From Bacteroidota bacterium (GTDB lineage Bacteria; Bacteroidota; Bacteroidia; Chitinophagales; BACL12), in assembly GCA_016718035.1 (NCBI GenBank), contig JADKEK010000003.1:231501-295500 (forward strand): 64,000 nt of DNA, written 5' to 3'. Every line of letters starts with the position of its first letter. The first letter of the stretch is position 1. The notes under the pieces are model-generated. The model ran no database searches and was not told the origin of the DNA. It saw only the letters and a list, made by a program, of their open reading frames with translations. The translations under genes were made by a program, and so were the position numbers. Below, piece by piece: positions 55,206-63,182 of this stretch.

Positions 55206-56206
55206 AAAAATTATTGTTGATATGCTGTGCTGTTTTGTTTGTGCAATTTGCACAAGCACAGGATATTCATTTCTCTCAATTTTACGCTGCTCCGATGTTA
55301 ACTAACCCAGCCAACACAGGTAATTTTACAGGTTCGGTTCGTTTAGGATTAAATTACCGGGATCAATGGGGCTCGGTTACTGTACCTTATAAAACATTTT
55401 CAGCCTATGCCGACGCAGGTATTCAACCTAAAAAAGCAGTTAATCGTTTCGGGATTGGTGTTACCGCATTTGCCGATCAGGCAGGTGATGGTATTTTAAG
55501 CACAAATAAAGTGTATTTGTCCAGTGCTTATCATATTGGGTATACTGAAAAGTCAAATGTTCGATTTGCATTGGGCTTAACAGGTGGTTTTGTTCAAAAA
55601 ACTGTCGACATTACCAAACTCACATTTAATTCGCAATGGAATGATTTTGAATTTGACGAATCACTTTCCAATAATGAAAATCCAACAACTGCAACATTAA
55701 ATTATGCCGATATTGGTGCCGGCGCTCAACTCACCATTATGCCTTATGAAGGCGAACGATATTTTATTGGTGCTTCACTAATGCATATAAATGAACCACA
55801 GGAATCTTTTTTAGGCGACGAAAATAAAATTGGTATAAAATACACCGCAACATTTGGTGGTTTTTTTGCAACCGGTGGAATTGCCAGTTTTCAGCCACAA
55901 CTATATGTTGCTTCACAATACAATGCAACTGAAATTATTGCCGGAACAAATGTGAGCATACCAATAAATGCCGAAAACAATAGTTACAATTCAATGTTTG
56001 TTGGAGCGTGGTATCGGCATAAAGATGCATTTTGGCTTGTTGGTGGGGCGCAAATGGACAAAGTAACTGTCTCCTTAAGTTATGATTTAAATTTATCGCG
56101 CTTGCGTGGTGCCAGTGGTTCGCTTGGTGGCTTTGAAATTGCTGCAGCTTATATTTTTGGTAATAAAGTTAAAAAGGACCCACTCAAATGTCCGGCTTAC
56201 CAATAA
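55202..56206 (+). CDS. PorP/SprF family type IX secretion membrane protein
   Basis: A 334-residue outer-membrane beta-barrel. It has a signal peptide (MKKLLLICCAVLFVQFAQAQ) and the family opening DIHFSQFYAAPMLTNPANTG. NYRDQWGSVTVPYKTFSAYAD is the PorP/SprF core, and VSLSYDLNLSRLRGASGSLG with GGFEIAAAYIFG closes the barrel. SprF-like proteins are needed to secrete or anchor their partner type B sorting-domain protein, here the preceding gene, with which it shares ATGA. The family also includes PorP of the core T9SS; the pairing argues for the SprF-like role. Confidence 0.93.
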   Translation: MKKLLLICCAVLFVQFAQAQDIHFSQFYAAPMLTNPANTGNFTGSVRLGLNYRDQWGSVTVPYKTFSAYADAGIQPKKAVNRFGIGVTAFADQAGDGILSTNKVYLSSAYHIGYTEKSNVRFALGLTGGFVQKTVDITKLTFNSQWNDFEFDESLSNNENPTTATLNYADIGAGAQLTIMPYEGERYFIGASLMHINEPQESFLGDENKIGIKYTATFGGFFATGGIASFQPQLYVASQYNATEIIAGTNVSIPINAENNSYNSMFVGAWYRHKDAFWLVGGAQMDKVTVSLSYDLNLSRLRGASGSLGGFEIAAAYIFGNKVKKDPLKCPAYQ

Positions 56207-56207
56207 A

Positions 56208-58424
56208 TTAATTATTGCCTAAAGCGCGCATTAAATGTTTCGAAATAGTAAGATGAAATTCAGTTCCTTTACCGGGCTTTGAGTCTACCCATATTTCTCC
56301 CCCGTGGCGTTCAATAATTTTTTTACAAATTGCCAAACCGATGCCTGTTCCTGAATATTCTTCGAGGGTATGCAAACGTTGGAAAATAACAAATATCCTT
56401 TGGAAATATTCCTGACTTATACCTATTCCATTGTCTTTAAATACGAGCTCCCATTTGTCTTTAATATCGTTAACCGAAACAATTATTTCCGGTTTTCTTT
56501 TTTTTGCTTTAAACTTAATTGCGTTATCGATTAAGTTCTGAAACACCTGTGTTAACTGAATTCTATTACCGTAAACAAATGGTAAATTTTCAGCTATTAC
56601 CAAGGCATCGTTTGATTCTATTTTATCTTTTAATACGCGACTAACAGTATTAAATATTTCATTTAAGTCAATCTTCTCATACCCTGTATTATATCTGTTA
56701 ATTCTACTGTACTCTAATAAATCGTGAATCAAAGTTTGCATACGCTTGGCACCATCAACCACAAATCCCATAAATTGCTGAGCATCTTCGTCCAGCTTAT
56801 TCACATATCTGCGATCGAGAATTTGAATAAAACTCGTGATAGTACGAAGCGGCTCCTGTAAATCGTGAGAGGCTACATAAGCAAAATGTTCAAGCTCCTG
56901 ATTAATCTGCATGAGCTCTTTATTTTTTTGCTCAAGCGCATCTTCAGTTAATTTTTTCTTTTCGATATTTTCTATAATAGCAACAGTTACCACCTCATTA
57001 CCAATCTGGTTCATTGTAGAAACTACAGCTTTTGCCCAAAATGAAGTGCCGTCTTTACGTATATATTTTTTTTCAGCAACATAACTTTCTATTTCTCCGG
57101 AATAAATTTGGGCCAACCATTTTTCTGACACATTAATATCAGCCGGGTGGGTAATTTCCAGTAAAGTTTTTCCAATTAATTCTGTTTCATCATATCCCAT
57201 CATTTCAGCAAATGCCGGATTAACATCAACTATAACACCAGGGCTTTTCGTGATAAGAATACCCATTGGTGAGCTTTCATAAACTGCACGAAATTTCTCT
57301 TCACTTTCAATAAGTGCTATTTCATTGTATTTCTGGTTGTCGATGTTTTCCAGAATACCCAATACCATTTTCCTATTGCCTGTAGTTGTAATTACACTGC
57401 AGGTCATTCTGGTCCATGTAATTAATGCTGTTTTTTTAATTAGGCGGCGCTCTGCATATGAAATATCCACTTTACCTTCATATAACATAGTGGCACCTTT
57501 TAATGCTGCAGGTTTATCGGGTTCGTAAATTAAATCCAATACACTGCCACCCATTAATTCAGCAACGCTATACCCTAATTGTTCGGCTAATGTTTGATTT
57601 ATTTCCAATATTGTACCATCAAATTCAGTAAGCACAATACCCATTGTTGAATTTTGAAAAATAGCCCTAAATCTGTCTTCGTTTTCCTGCGCCTTTTGCA
57701 ACATATTTCGGCGGTCGTCAAGGTCACGAATAACTGCAATGCGCATTTTTTGATTATTAAAAATAATCGACTTGCCGGCAATTTCAATGTTGCGTAAACT
57801 GCCATCGGCTCTTACAATATGCAATTCATACAATTCCTCAGAATCATCTACTACTACTTTTTGGGCTTTTTCTTTTGACGATTCATGTACAAAATCCAAA
57901 TAACTTCTTCCAATTACATCATTAGCATGTTGCAATCCAAGAATTTGTAAAAAGGCTTTATTTACCAAATGGTATTTACCATCTAAAATAATTACCATTC
58001 CGTCTAATGCATTATCGAAAAAGAAAGCTAATCGAGACTCATTTAATTTGAGCGATTTCTCCTGTTCTTTAATAATGGTGATATCGCGTCCAATGGCATA
58101 TATCTGTTCCTTAATAAAATCTACTTTTGCATCGTACGAAATCGTTTTAATTTCCCCATTTTTACTAACAAGGCGCACTTCGTAATTTTTCATTACACTT
58201 GACCCTGTTTTTATTTCTTCTATTTTTTGTCGCAGCGCCGGAATATCCTCATCCAAAATTAGTCCCCAGCCGCCATTGAGTTCAAATAACTCGTCGCGGG
58301 TATGACCGGTAATTATTTCGTACGCATGATTAAAATCGAGTATTTTACCATCCAAATCAGCAATGATCATGGCATCAATCGAAATCCTGAAAAACAACTC
58401 AAAATCGGCAGATGGTTTACTCAC
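56208..58424 (-). CDS. Soluble multi-PAS sensor histidine kinase
   Basis: A 738-residue kinase without transmembrane segments. Four PAS domains are visible: at the N-terminus (FFRISIDAMIIADLDGKILD), then FFFDNALDGMVIILDGKYHL, FRAIFQNSTMGIVLTEFDGT and FRAVYESSPMGILITKSPGV. The dimerisation/phospho-acceptor helix is LEHFAYVASHDLQEPLRTIT, and the ATPase part shows NLIDNAIKFKAKK, FKDNGIGISQEYFQRIF and YSGTGIGLAICKKIIERHGG. The PAS ligands are unknown. No response regulator gene is adjacent. The start is GTG, preceded by a Shine-Dalgarno-like GAGGAG. Its stop faces the PorP/SprF stop one base apart. Confidence 0.93.
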   Translation of the reverse strand: MSKPSADFELFFRISIDAMIIADLDGKILDFNHAYEIITGHTRDELFELNGGWGLILDEDIPALRQKIEEIKTGSSVMKNYEVRLVSKNGEIKTISYDAKVDFIKEQIYAIGRDITIIKEQEKSLKLNESRLAFFFDNALDGMVIILDGKYHLVNKAFLQILGLQHANDVIGRSYLDFVHESSKEKAQKVVVDDSEELYELHIVRADGSLRNIEIAGKSIIFNNQKMRIAVIRDLDDRRNMLQKAQENEDRFRAIFQNSTMGIVLTEFDGTILEINQTLAEQLGYSVAELMGGSVLDLIYEPDKPAALKGATMLYEGKVDISYAERRLIKKTALITWTRMTCSVITTTGNRKMVLGILENIDNQKYNEIALIESEEKFRAVYESSPMGILITKSPGVIVDVNPAFAEMMGYDETELIGKTLLEITHPADINVSEKWLAQIYSGEIESYVAEKKYIRKDGTSFWAKAVVSTMNQIGNEVVTVAIIENIEKKKLTEDALEQKNKELMQINQELEHFAYVASHDLQEPLRTITSFIQILDRRYVNKLDEDAQQFMGFVVDGAKRMQTLIHDLLEYSRINRYNTGYEKIDLNEIFNTVSRVLKDKIESNDALVIAENLPFVYGNRIQLTQVFQNLIDNAIKFKAKKRKPEIIVSVNDIKDKWELVFKDNGIGISQEYFQRIFVIFQRLHTLEEYSGTGIGLAICKKIIERHGGEIWVDSKPGKGTEFHLTISKHLMRALGNN

Positions 58425-58431
58425 GTGTTTT

Positions 58432-58437
58432 CTCCTC
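58432..58437 (-). promoter_or_regulatory. Shine-Dalgarno-like site before the histidine kinase GTG
   Basis: GAGGAG on the - strand, seven bases before the GTG at 58424. Purine-rich sites of this kind are rare in this window, and it supports the GTG as the start. Confidence 0.5.
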
Positions 58438-58526
58438 TTAAATGATGAAATACTTTAACATTTGTTTAGTAACAAAAATAAATGCATAACAGTTTGGTAA
58501 ATGTACAATAAAAACGCCAAATGGTT

Positions 58527-59438
58527 TTATTCCCCAATGGTAACCGGGGGCTTAATAGGTCCACCAAAGCGCCGCTGAATAAACGGGTTAATAAATACCA
58601 CAAGCAGTATGAGCACGGTTCCGATATAGAATCCGGGAGCCAGATACTCGTTTTCATTAAAAAATACAATGGCCATAATTATACCGTAAACAGGCTCCAG
58701 ATTTAGGGTAATTGATGCGGTAAATACACTTATATGGCGCATGCAATAAAGTGACAAGGTAAAAGGCACAACTGTACAAAGCGTACTAAATAAAATTAAA
58801 TTTACAGTATCCATTTTCGTAGGCCAGAACTTAACATCCTGTTGCGTTTGCATATAAAATGGCAATACGATAGAAAGCAACACAAATCCAACAGCAATTT
58901 CGATAAATGTGATATTTAGCGGAGCCGTTTTACTAATCATTTTTTTATTGAGTAATGAAAATAAAGTGGCGAATATGGTTGATGCCAATCCTAAAATAAT
59001 ACCTTCAGTATAAGAACCGGAAAAATGAAATATTAAATAAATAGCAGGGATAACTAATACCGCAAGAATTAATTCGTACCAAATAAATTTTTTATTAAAC
59101 ATTAATGGTTCAAAAACGGAAACAAAAAATGATGTTGTTGCTAAACAAGTTAACGCCACCGAAATATTAGATGCTTTAATAGAACCGTAAAAAGAAATCC
59201 AATGGCAGGTAACCAAAACACCAATGCCTGCTAACTGCAACAGTGTTTTTTTATCGATGTTGCGTATCGTTTTCCATAATGCAGGAATACACAATAAGAT
59301 GAGTGAAGTAATACCCATGCGCCACCAAACTAAAATGGTTTCCTGCAAGTCGATAATTTTACCAAATACAGCAGTAAACCCCCATAAAAACACACAAACA
59401 TGGTACAGCAGGTATGCCTTTTTGTATTCCTGATTCAT
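58527..59438 (-). CDS. EamA/DMT family transporter
   Basis: A 303-residue inner-membrane protein with about ten hydrophobic helices. Family segments are LYHVCVFLWGFTAVFGKIID in repeat one and a C-terminal TASITLNLEPVYGIIMAIVF followed by FFNENEYLAPGFYIGTVLIL. The substrate is unknown. It is a distant paralogue of the EamA protein at 22.9 kb. It begins 15 bases after the radC stop but carries its own promoter-like box. Confidence 0.9.
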   Translation of the reverse strand: MNQEYKKAYLLYHVCVFLWGFTAVFGKIIDLQETILVWWRMGITSLILLCIPALWKTIRNIDKKTLLQLAGIGVLVTCHWISFYGSIKASNISVALTCLATTSFFVSVFEPLMFNKKFIWYELILAVLVIPAIYLIFHFSGSYTEGIILGLASTIFATLFSLLNKKMISKTAPLNITFIEIAVGFVLLSIVLPFYMQTQQDVKFWPTKMDTVNLILFSTLCTVVPFTLSLYCMRHISVFTASITLNLEPVYGIIMAIVFFNENEYLAPGFYIGTVLILLVVFINPFIQRRFGGPIKPPVTIGE

Positions 59439-59442
59439 ATAA

Positions 59443-59478
59443 CAAAGGTAAAATTAAATATTACCGTTGTCGGCAAAA
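59443..59478 (-). promoter_or_regulatory. Promoter for the second EamA gene inside the radC 3' end
   Basis: On the - strand TACCTTTG (59443-59450) ends four bases before the ATG. TTTTG at 59474-59478 lies 23 bases further up, inside radC. The spacing implies a leaderless transcript. Confidence 0.45.
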
Positions 59479-60149
59479 CTGTAATAATTCTTGTCGCCAA
59501 TAATTACATGGTCAAGCACCATAATTTCTAAATATGTTGCTGCATCGCGTAATTTTTTAGTTATGGATAAATCGGCATCGCTGGGCGTCAAATTACCTGA
59601 TGGGTGGTTATGCACTAAAATCATAGCCGAAGCCAGTTTTTGTAATGCGCTTTTCAAAATAATTTTTACATCCACTACAGTGCCGCCAATGCCTCCAATG
59701 CTGATGCGTTCTTTGTCAATTATACGGTTGGCTTTGTTGAGATGTAATACCCAAAATTCTTCATTTGGTAAATCGGCAATGAGCGGATACATTACTTCAT
59801 AAATATCACGGCTCGATTTAATTTGCACTTTTTGCTCAGCTTCTGCCAGATTTCTCCTTCGACCTAACTCGAGTGCTGCAATAATGGTAATTGCCTTTGC
59901 CGGACCAATTCCGTTAAATTTTAACAAATCATCAATAGTTAACCTGCCTAAAACATCCAGGTTGTTACGATAGTTTAATAAAATTCGTTGGGACAGTTCA
60001 ACTGCAGTTTCTTTTGCATTGCCACTGCCAATTAAAATGGCCAGCAGTTCAGCATTCGTTAACGATTGTCGTCCTTTTAATTGCAGCTTCTCACGCGGAC
60101 GGTCCTCTTCGGCAAGCTGCTTTAAGGTAAAGCCAGTATTTTCTTCCAT
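59454..60149 (-). CDS. radC: RadC family JAMM-domain protein
   Basis: A 231-residue protein starting MEENTGFTLKQLAEEDRPRE. A helix-hairpin-helix (LLKFNGIGPAKAITIIAALE) precedes the JAMM metalloprotease-like domain, whose zinc motif is VLVHNHPSGNLTPSDADLSI (HxH...D). RadC was once linked to DNA repair; its actual function is unsettled. ATG at 60149 is preceded by AGGAGG at good spacing and is preferred to GTG at 60152. Confidence 0.93.
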   Translation of the reverse strand: MEENTGFTLKQLAEEDRPREKLQLKGRQSLTNAELLAILIGSGNAKETAVELSQRILLNYRNNLDVLGRLTIDDLLKFNGIGPAKAITIIAALELGRRRNLAEAEQKVQIKSSRDIYEVMYPLIADLPNEEFWVLHLNKANRIIDKERISIGGIGGTVVDVKIILKSALQKLASAMILVHNHPSGNLTPSDADLSITKKLRDAATYLEIMVLDHVIIGDKNYYSFADNGNI

Positions 60150-60156
60150 CACAAAT

Positions 60157-60162
60157 CCTCCT
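60157..60162 (-). promoter_or_regulatory. Shine-Dalgarno site before radC
   Basis: A full AGGAGG on the - strand, seven bases before the ATG at 60149. It decides the start and is unusual for this phylum. Confidence 0.55.
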
Positions 60163-60178
60163 CACAAGTCCCAAAAAT

Positions 60179-60209
60179 AAAAAAACCTGATAGGAAATCC
60201 TATCAGGTT
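60179..60209 (-). terminator. Rho-independent terminator after rpsT
   Basis: AACCTGATAGGA (60184-60195) pairs with TCCTATCAGGTT (60198-60209); on the - strand a T run follows. It lies 22 bases past the rpsT stop and separates rpsT from radC. Confidence 0.85.
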
Positions 60210-60230
60210 CAAAATATCTGAATAAAAATA

Positions 60231-60482
60231 TTATTTCGCAGCTACCGGCTTTTTCATCAAAGCTGATTTCAGGTTGCCTGCTTTATTTTTATGAATTACA
60301 TTTCTTTTTGCCAATTTGTCAATCATAGAAAGCACATCAGGTAACATTTTATCTGCTTCTGCAGGTTCTGCTGCTCTGAGTTTTCTGATTGCATTACGTG
60401 TAGTTTTTCCGTAGTAACGGTTAGACTCATTACGTTTTTCTGCCTGACGAATCGATTTTTTAGCGGCTTTATGATGTGCCAT
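60231..60482 (-). CDS. rpsT: 30S ribosomal protein S20
   Basis: An 83-residue basic helical protein: MAHHKAAKKSIRQAEKRNES, NRYYGKTTRNAIRKLR and NVIHKNKAGNLKSALMKK are characteristic of bS20, which binds 16S rRNA early in 30S assembly. It is a single-gene unit with a strong promoter and terminator. Confidence 0.97.
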   Translation of the reverse strand: MAHHKAAKKSIRQAEKRNESNRYYGKTTRNAIRKLRAAEPAEADKMLPDVLSMIDKLAKRNVIHKNKAGNLKSALMKKPVAAK

Positions 60483-60511
60483 ACAATTATCTTAGTTTTT
60501 AAATTGGAGTG

Positions 60512-60542
60512 CAAATATACGGCGACTTACGTAAAAACCAAA
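60512..60542 (-). promoter_or_regulatory. Promoter of rpsT
   Basis: On the - strand TTTG (60539-60542), 19 bases, then TATATTTG (60512-60519): a full match to the Bacteroidota consensus at ideal spacing. The leader is about 25 bases. Confidence 0.75.
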
Positions 60543-60633
60543 GAAATACTATACATATTTTGCCTGTTTTACGTCTGACTGCTACTATTTAGCCCAATTT
60601 CGCTTCAAAACCCTTTGCTGTAAAGGATTTTGG

Positions 60634-62747
60634 TTACTTTATCATGTTCAAAAAGGCCTCCTCATCGATGATATTAACAGTACCTAAAGCCTTGGCCTTA
60701 TCCAGTTTAGAGCCGGCATTTTCACCTGCAACCAGGTAGTGGAGGTTTTTGGAAACACTGCTGATTAGCTTACCACCATTGCTTTCCACCAGTTCTTTGG
60801 CCTCATCGCGGGTAAAACGGGTGAGGGAACCGGTAAACAAGAAGGTAAGGTTATTCAATTTGGCTGATTGCTGCTCAACTTTCTGATTTTTCAGGTTCAA
60901 ACCTTTTTCTTCGAGCTCCAGAATCATATGCTGATTTCCCGCATTATGAAAGTAATCCAACACACTGGATGCCACTTTGGGGCCAATTCCTTCAATAGAC
61001 TGTAATTGTTCAGGAGTTACCTCGAACAGTTCTTTAAGGTTGTTGATGGTTTTAACCAGGTCTTTGGCCGTTTGCGTGCCGATATGTCGCACCCCTAACC
61101 CATTTACCAAACGCCATAAAGGCTGCTCCTTACTTTTAGTTATGCCGTCGCGAAGTTTATTGATACTTTTTTCTTTCCAACCTTCCAGTTTTCCAATTCG
61201 GTCAAAATCGAGGCTATAGATTTCAGGAATTGACATTAAAATACCTTCTTTATAAAATGAACTCACCGTTTCACGCCCAAATCCATCAATATCCATGGCA
61301 TCTTTGCTGACAAAGTGAATCAAACGCTCTTCAGCCTGCGCTTTACATTCTGCATTTACGCAACGGTAAACGGCTTCTTCGGCCGGTTTAACAATAGGTT
61401 GTTGACAAGATGGACATTCGCGGGTAAAAATAAAGGGCTCACTATTTTCTTTTCTTTTGGGTAATACCACGCGATCAATATAAGGAATTACATCACCTGC
61501 TCTTTGCACAACAACTACGTCACCAATACGAATATCTTTTTCACGAATTATATCTTCATTGTGCAATGAAATAGAAGAAACAGTTACACCACCAACAAAT
61601 ACCGGCTTCACTTTAGCAACAGGTGTAATGGCGCCTGTGCGACCAACCTGATATTCTACATCTAACAATTCCGTTTCTACTTCTCTTGCTTTAAATTTAT
61701 AAGCAATTGCCCAACGTGGATGGTGTGATGTTGCACCACATTCTTTTTGTAAATCAATATCATTTACTTTAATTACCATGCCATCTATTTCATATTCATA
61801 ATCGTCGCGTTTTTCTTCCCACGACTGAATAAATGCATGTACTTCTGCTATCGATTTACATAATTTTTTTTCTTGATTCGGAATTTTAAATCCAAGTGTT
61901 CCAAGCTGATTAATATTATTAAAATGTTTATTCAGCAACGTGGTATTAAACATATCATTACCATCCTTATCAACGGCATACGCCATTTGATACATAAATG
62001 CTTCGAGGCCACGTTTTTCTACTTCGATAGAATCTTTTACACGCAGAGTTCCGGCTGCCGAATTGCGCGGGTTCTGGAGGATTTGTAATCCTTCTTCTTC
62101 CCGCTTTTCATTAATTTTTGCAAATGTTTTTTTATTAATTACCACCTCTCCTCTCAGCTCCACACGATAAATACCCAAAGCAGAAAATTTTGCACTCAGC
62201 GGCACCGATTTCATGCGACGTGCATTATTGGTAATTTCATCCCCCTGAATACCATCACCTCTGGTTGCTGCACGAACTAATAAATCGTTTTCATAAATTA
62301 TAGCTATAGAAGAACCATCAAATTTTGGTTCCACGCAATATTCAATTGCTGTTTTACCTGTTAATTCTTTTATCCTTGTATCGAAATCATTTAAATCGTT
62401 TTCATCATAACTGTTTTCCAAACTCAACATTGGAATTGAATGTGAAACAGTAGGAAAATCGCTTGTTAATGTACGTGCAACTCTTTCTGTCGGTGAATCA
62501 GGAGTAAGCAATTCGGAAATGTAGTTTGCAACGATTTCAGTTTTTGAAATAACTGGTCGTAATCGTAATCTTTTATTGTTGGTTGCGCCTCAACGTAATA
62601 TTTCCAGTCGTGGAAATTAATTACTTGTTTTAATTCATCAATAACATCACGCGCAGCATCAGATGTATAGTTTAAATCTGCGACTGTATTTATAAGTGTT
62701 GCCGTAAGTTGTTGTAATTCCTGTTGATTTTCTGCACTGTATTTCAT
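60634..62747 (-). CDS. ligA: NAD-dependent DNA ligase LigA, split by a one-base deletion
   Basis: Corrected length is 704 residues, normal for LigA. The Ia domain contains INFHDWKYYVEAQPTIKDYD; the adenylation lysine is in EYCVEPKFDGSSIAIIY. The OB fold, a four-cysteine zinc module (CPSCQQPIVK, YRCVNAECKA), helix-hairpin-helix repeats (LQSIEGIGPKVASSVLDY) and a C-terminal BRCT domain (LTFLFTGSLTRFTRDEAKEL) follow in order. The frame breaks near 62508-62513, where one A (T on the coding strand) seems to be missing: TTFPN should join LLTPDSPTERV. LigA seals Okazaki fragments and is normally essential, so the break is probably a sequence error. Confidence 0.92.
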
Positions 62748-62821
62748 ATCCCTAATTAATTATTGCAAATTAAAGAGATTATTTCCAAAATAAATGACAC
62801 ACCCGAAAAATTATTATTTAA

Positions 62822-63055
62822 TCACGACATAAGTTTATCAATTGCCGCTGCCAGTTTCCTGTCCTTTTCGGTAACTACATCCCCTGCATCATGCGTAGTT
62901 AAATTGATGGTAACAGTATTATACACATTACTCCAGTTAGGATGATGGTCCTGTTTTTCTGCTAATAAAGCAACACGTGTCATAAATGCGAATGCATCTA
63001 TAAAATTGGCGAATTTAAATGTTTTTGAGAGGGTGTTATTTTCTTCTTTCCACAT
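62822..63055 (-). CDS. 4a-hydroxytetrahydrobiopterin dehydratase (pterin-4a-carbinolamine dehydratase)
   Basis: A 77-residue protein with the PCD signature FMTRVALLAEKQDHHPNWSN and TINLTTHDAGDVVTEKD. It dehydrates the pterin product of aromatic amino-acid hydroxylases. ATG at 63055 (MWKEENNTLSKTFKF) fits the fold start; a longer frame from 63151 begins in non-conserved sequence. It is shorter than the usual ~95 residues because the first helix is missing. No hydroxylase gene is nearby. Confidence 0.88.
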   Translation of the reverse strand: MWKEENNTLSKTFKFANFIDAFAFMTRVALLAEKQDHHPNWSNVYNTVTINLTTHDAGDVVTEKDRKLAAAIDKLMS

Positions 63056-63130
63056 ATATTTAGTATAAGATACTAAGATACGTTTTTTTTGCCGGGAAGA
63101 CGGGAGGAAGGGAAGTTTCGGGGAGGGAAG

Positions 63131-63161
63131 ATATTGAAGTGTGATTGCCACACTTCAATAT
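63131..63161. other. Perfect 13-bp hairpin downstream of pyk
   Basis: ATATTGAAGTGTG (63131-63143) pairs perfectly with 63149-63161, loop of five. On the - strand it lies 22 bases past the pyruvate kinase stop but is followed by CTTCCCTCCC rather than T, so it is not a classical terminator. Confidence 0.55.
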
Positions 63162-63182
63162 GTAGTGTCTTATTAAATAAAT

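Noticed and set aside
63131..63161. Rho-independent terminator of pyk
   Set aside because: The 13-bp stem is perfect, but no T tract follows on either strand; recorded only as a hairpin.
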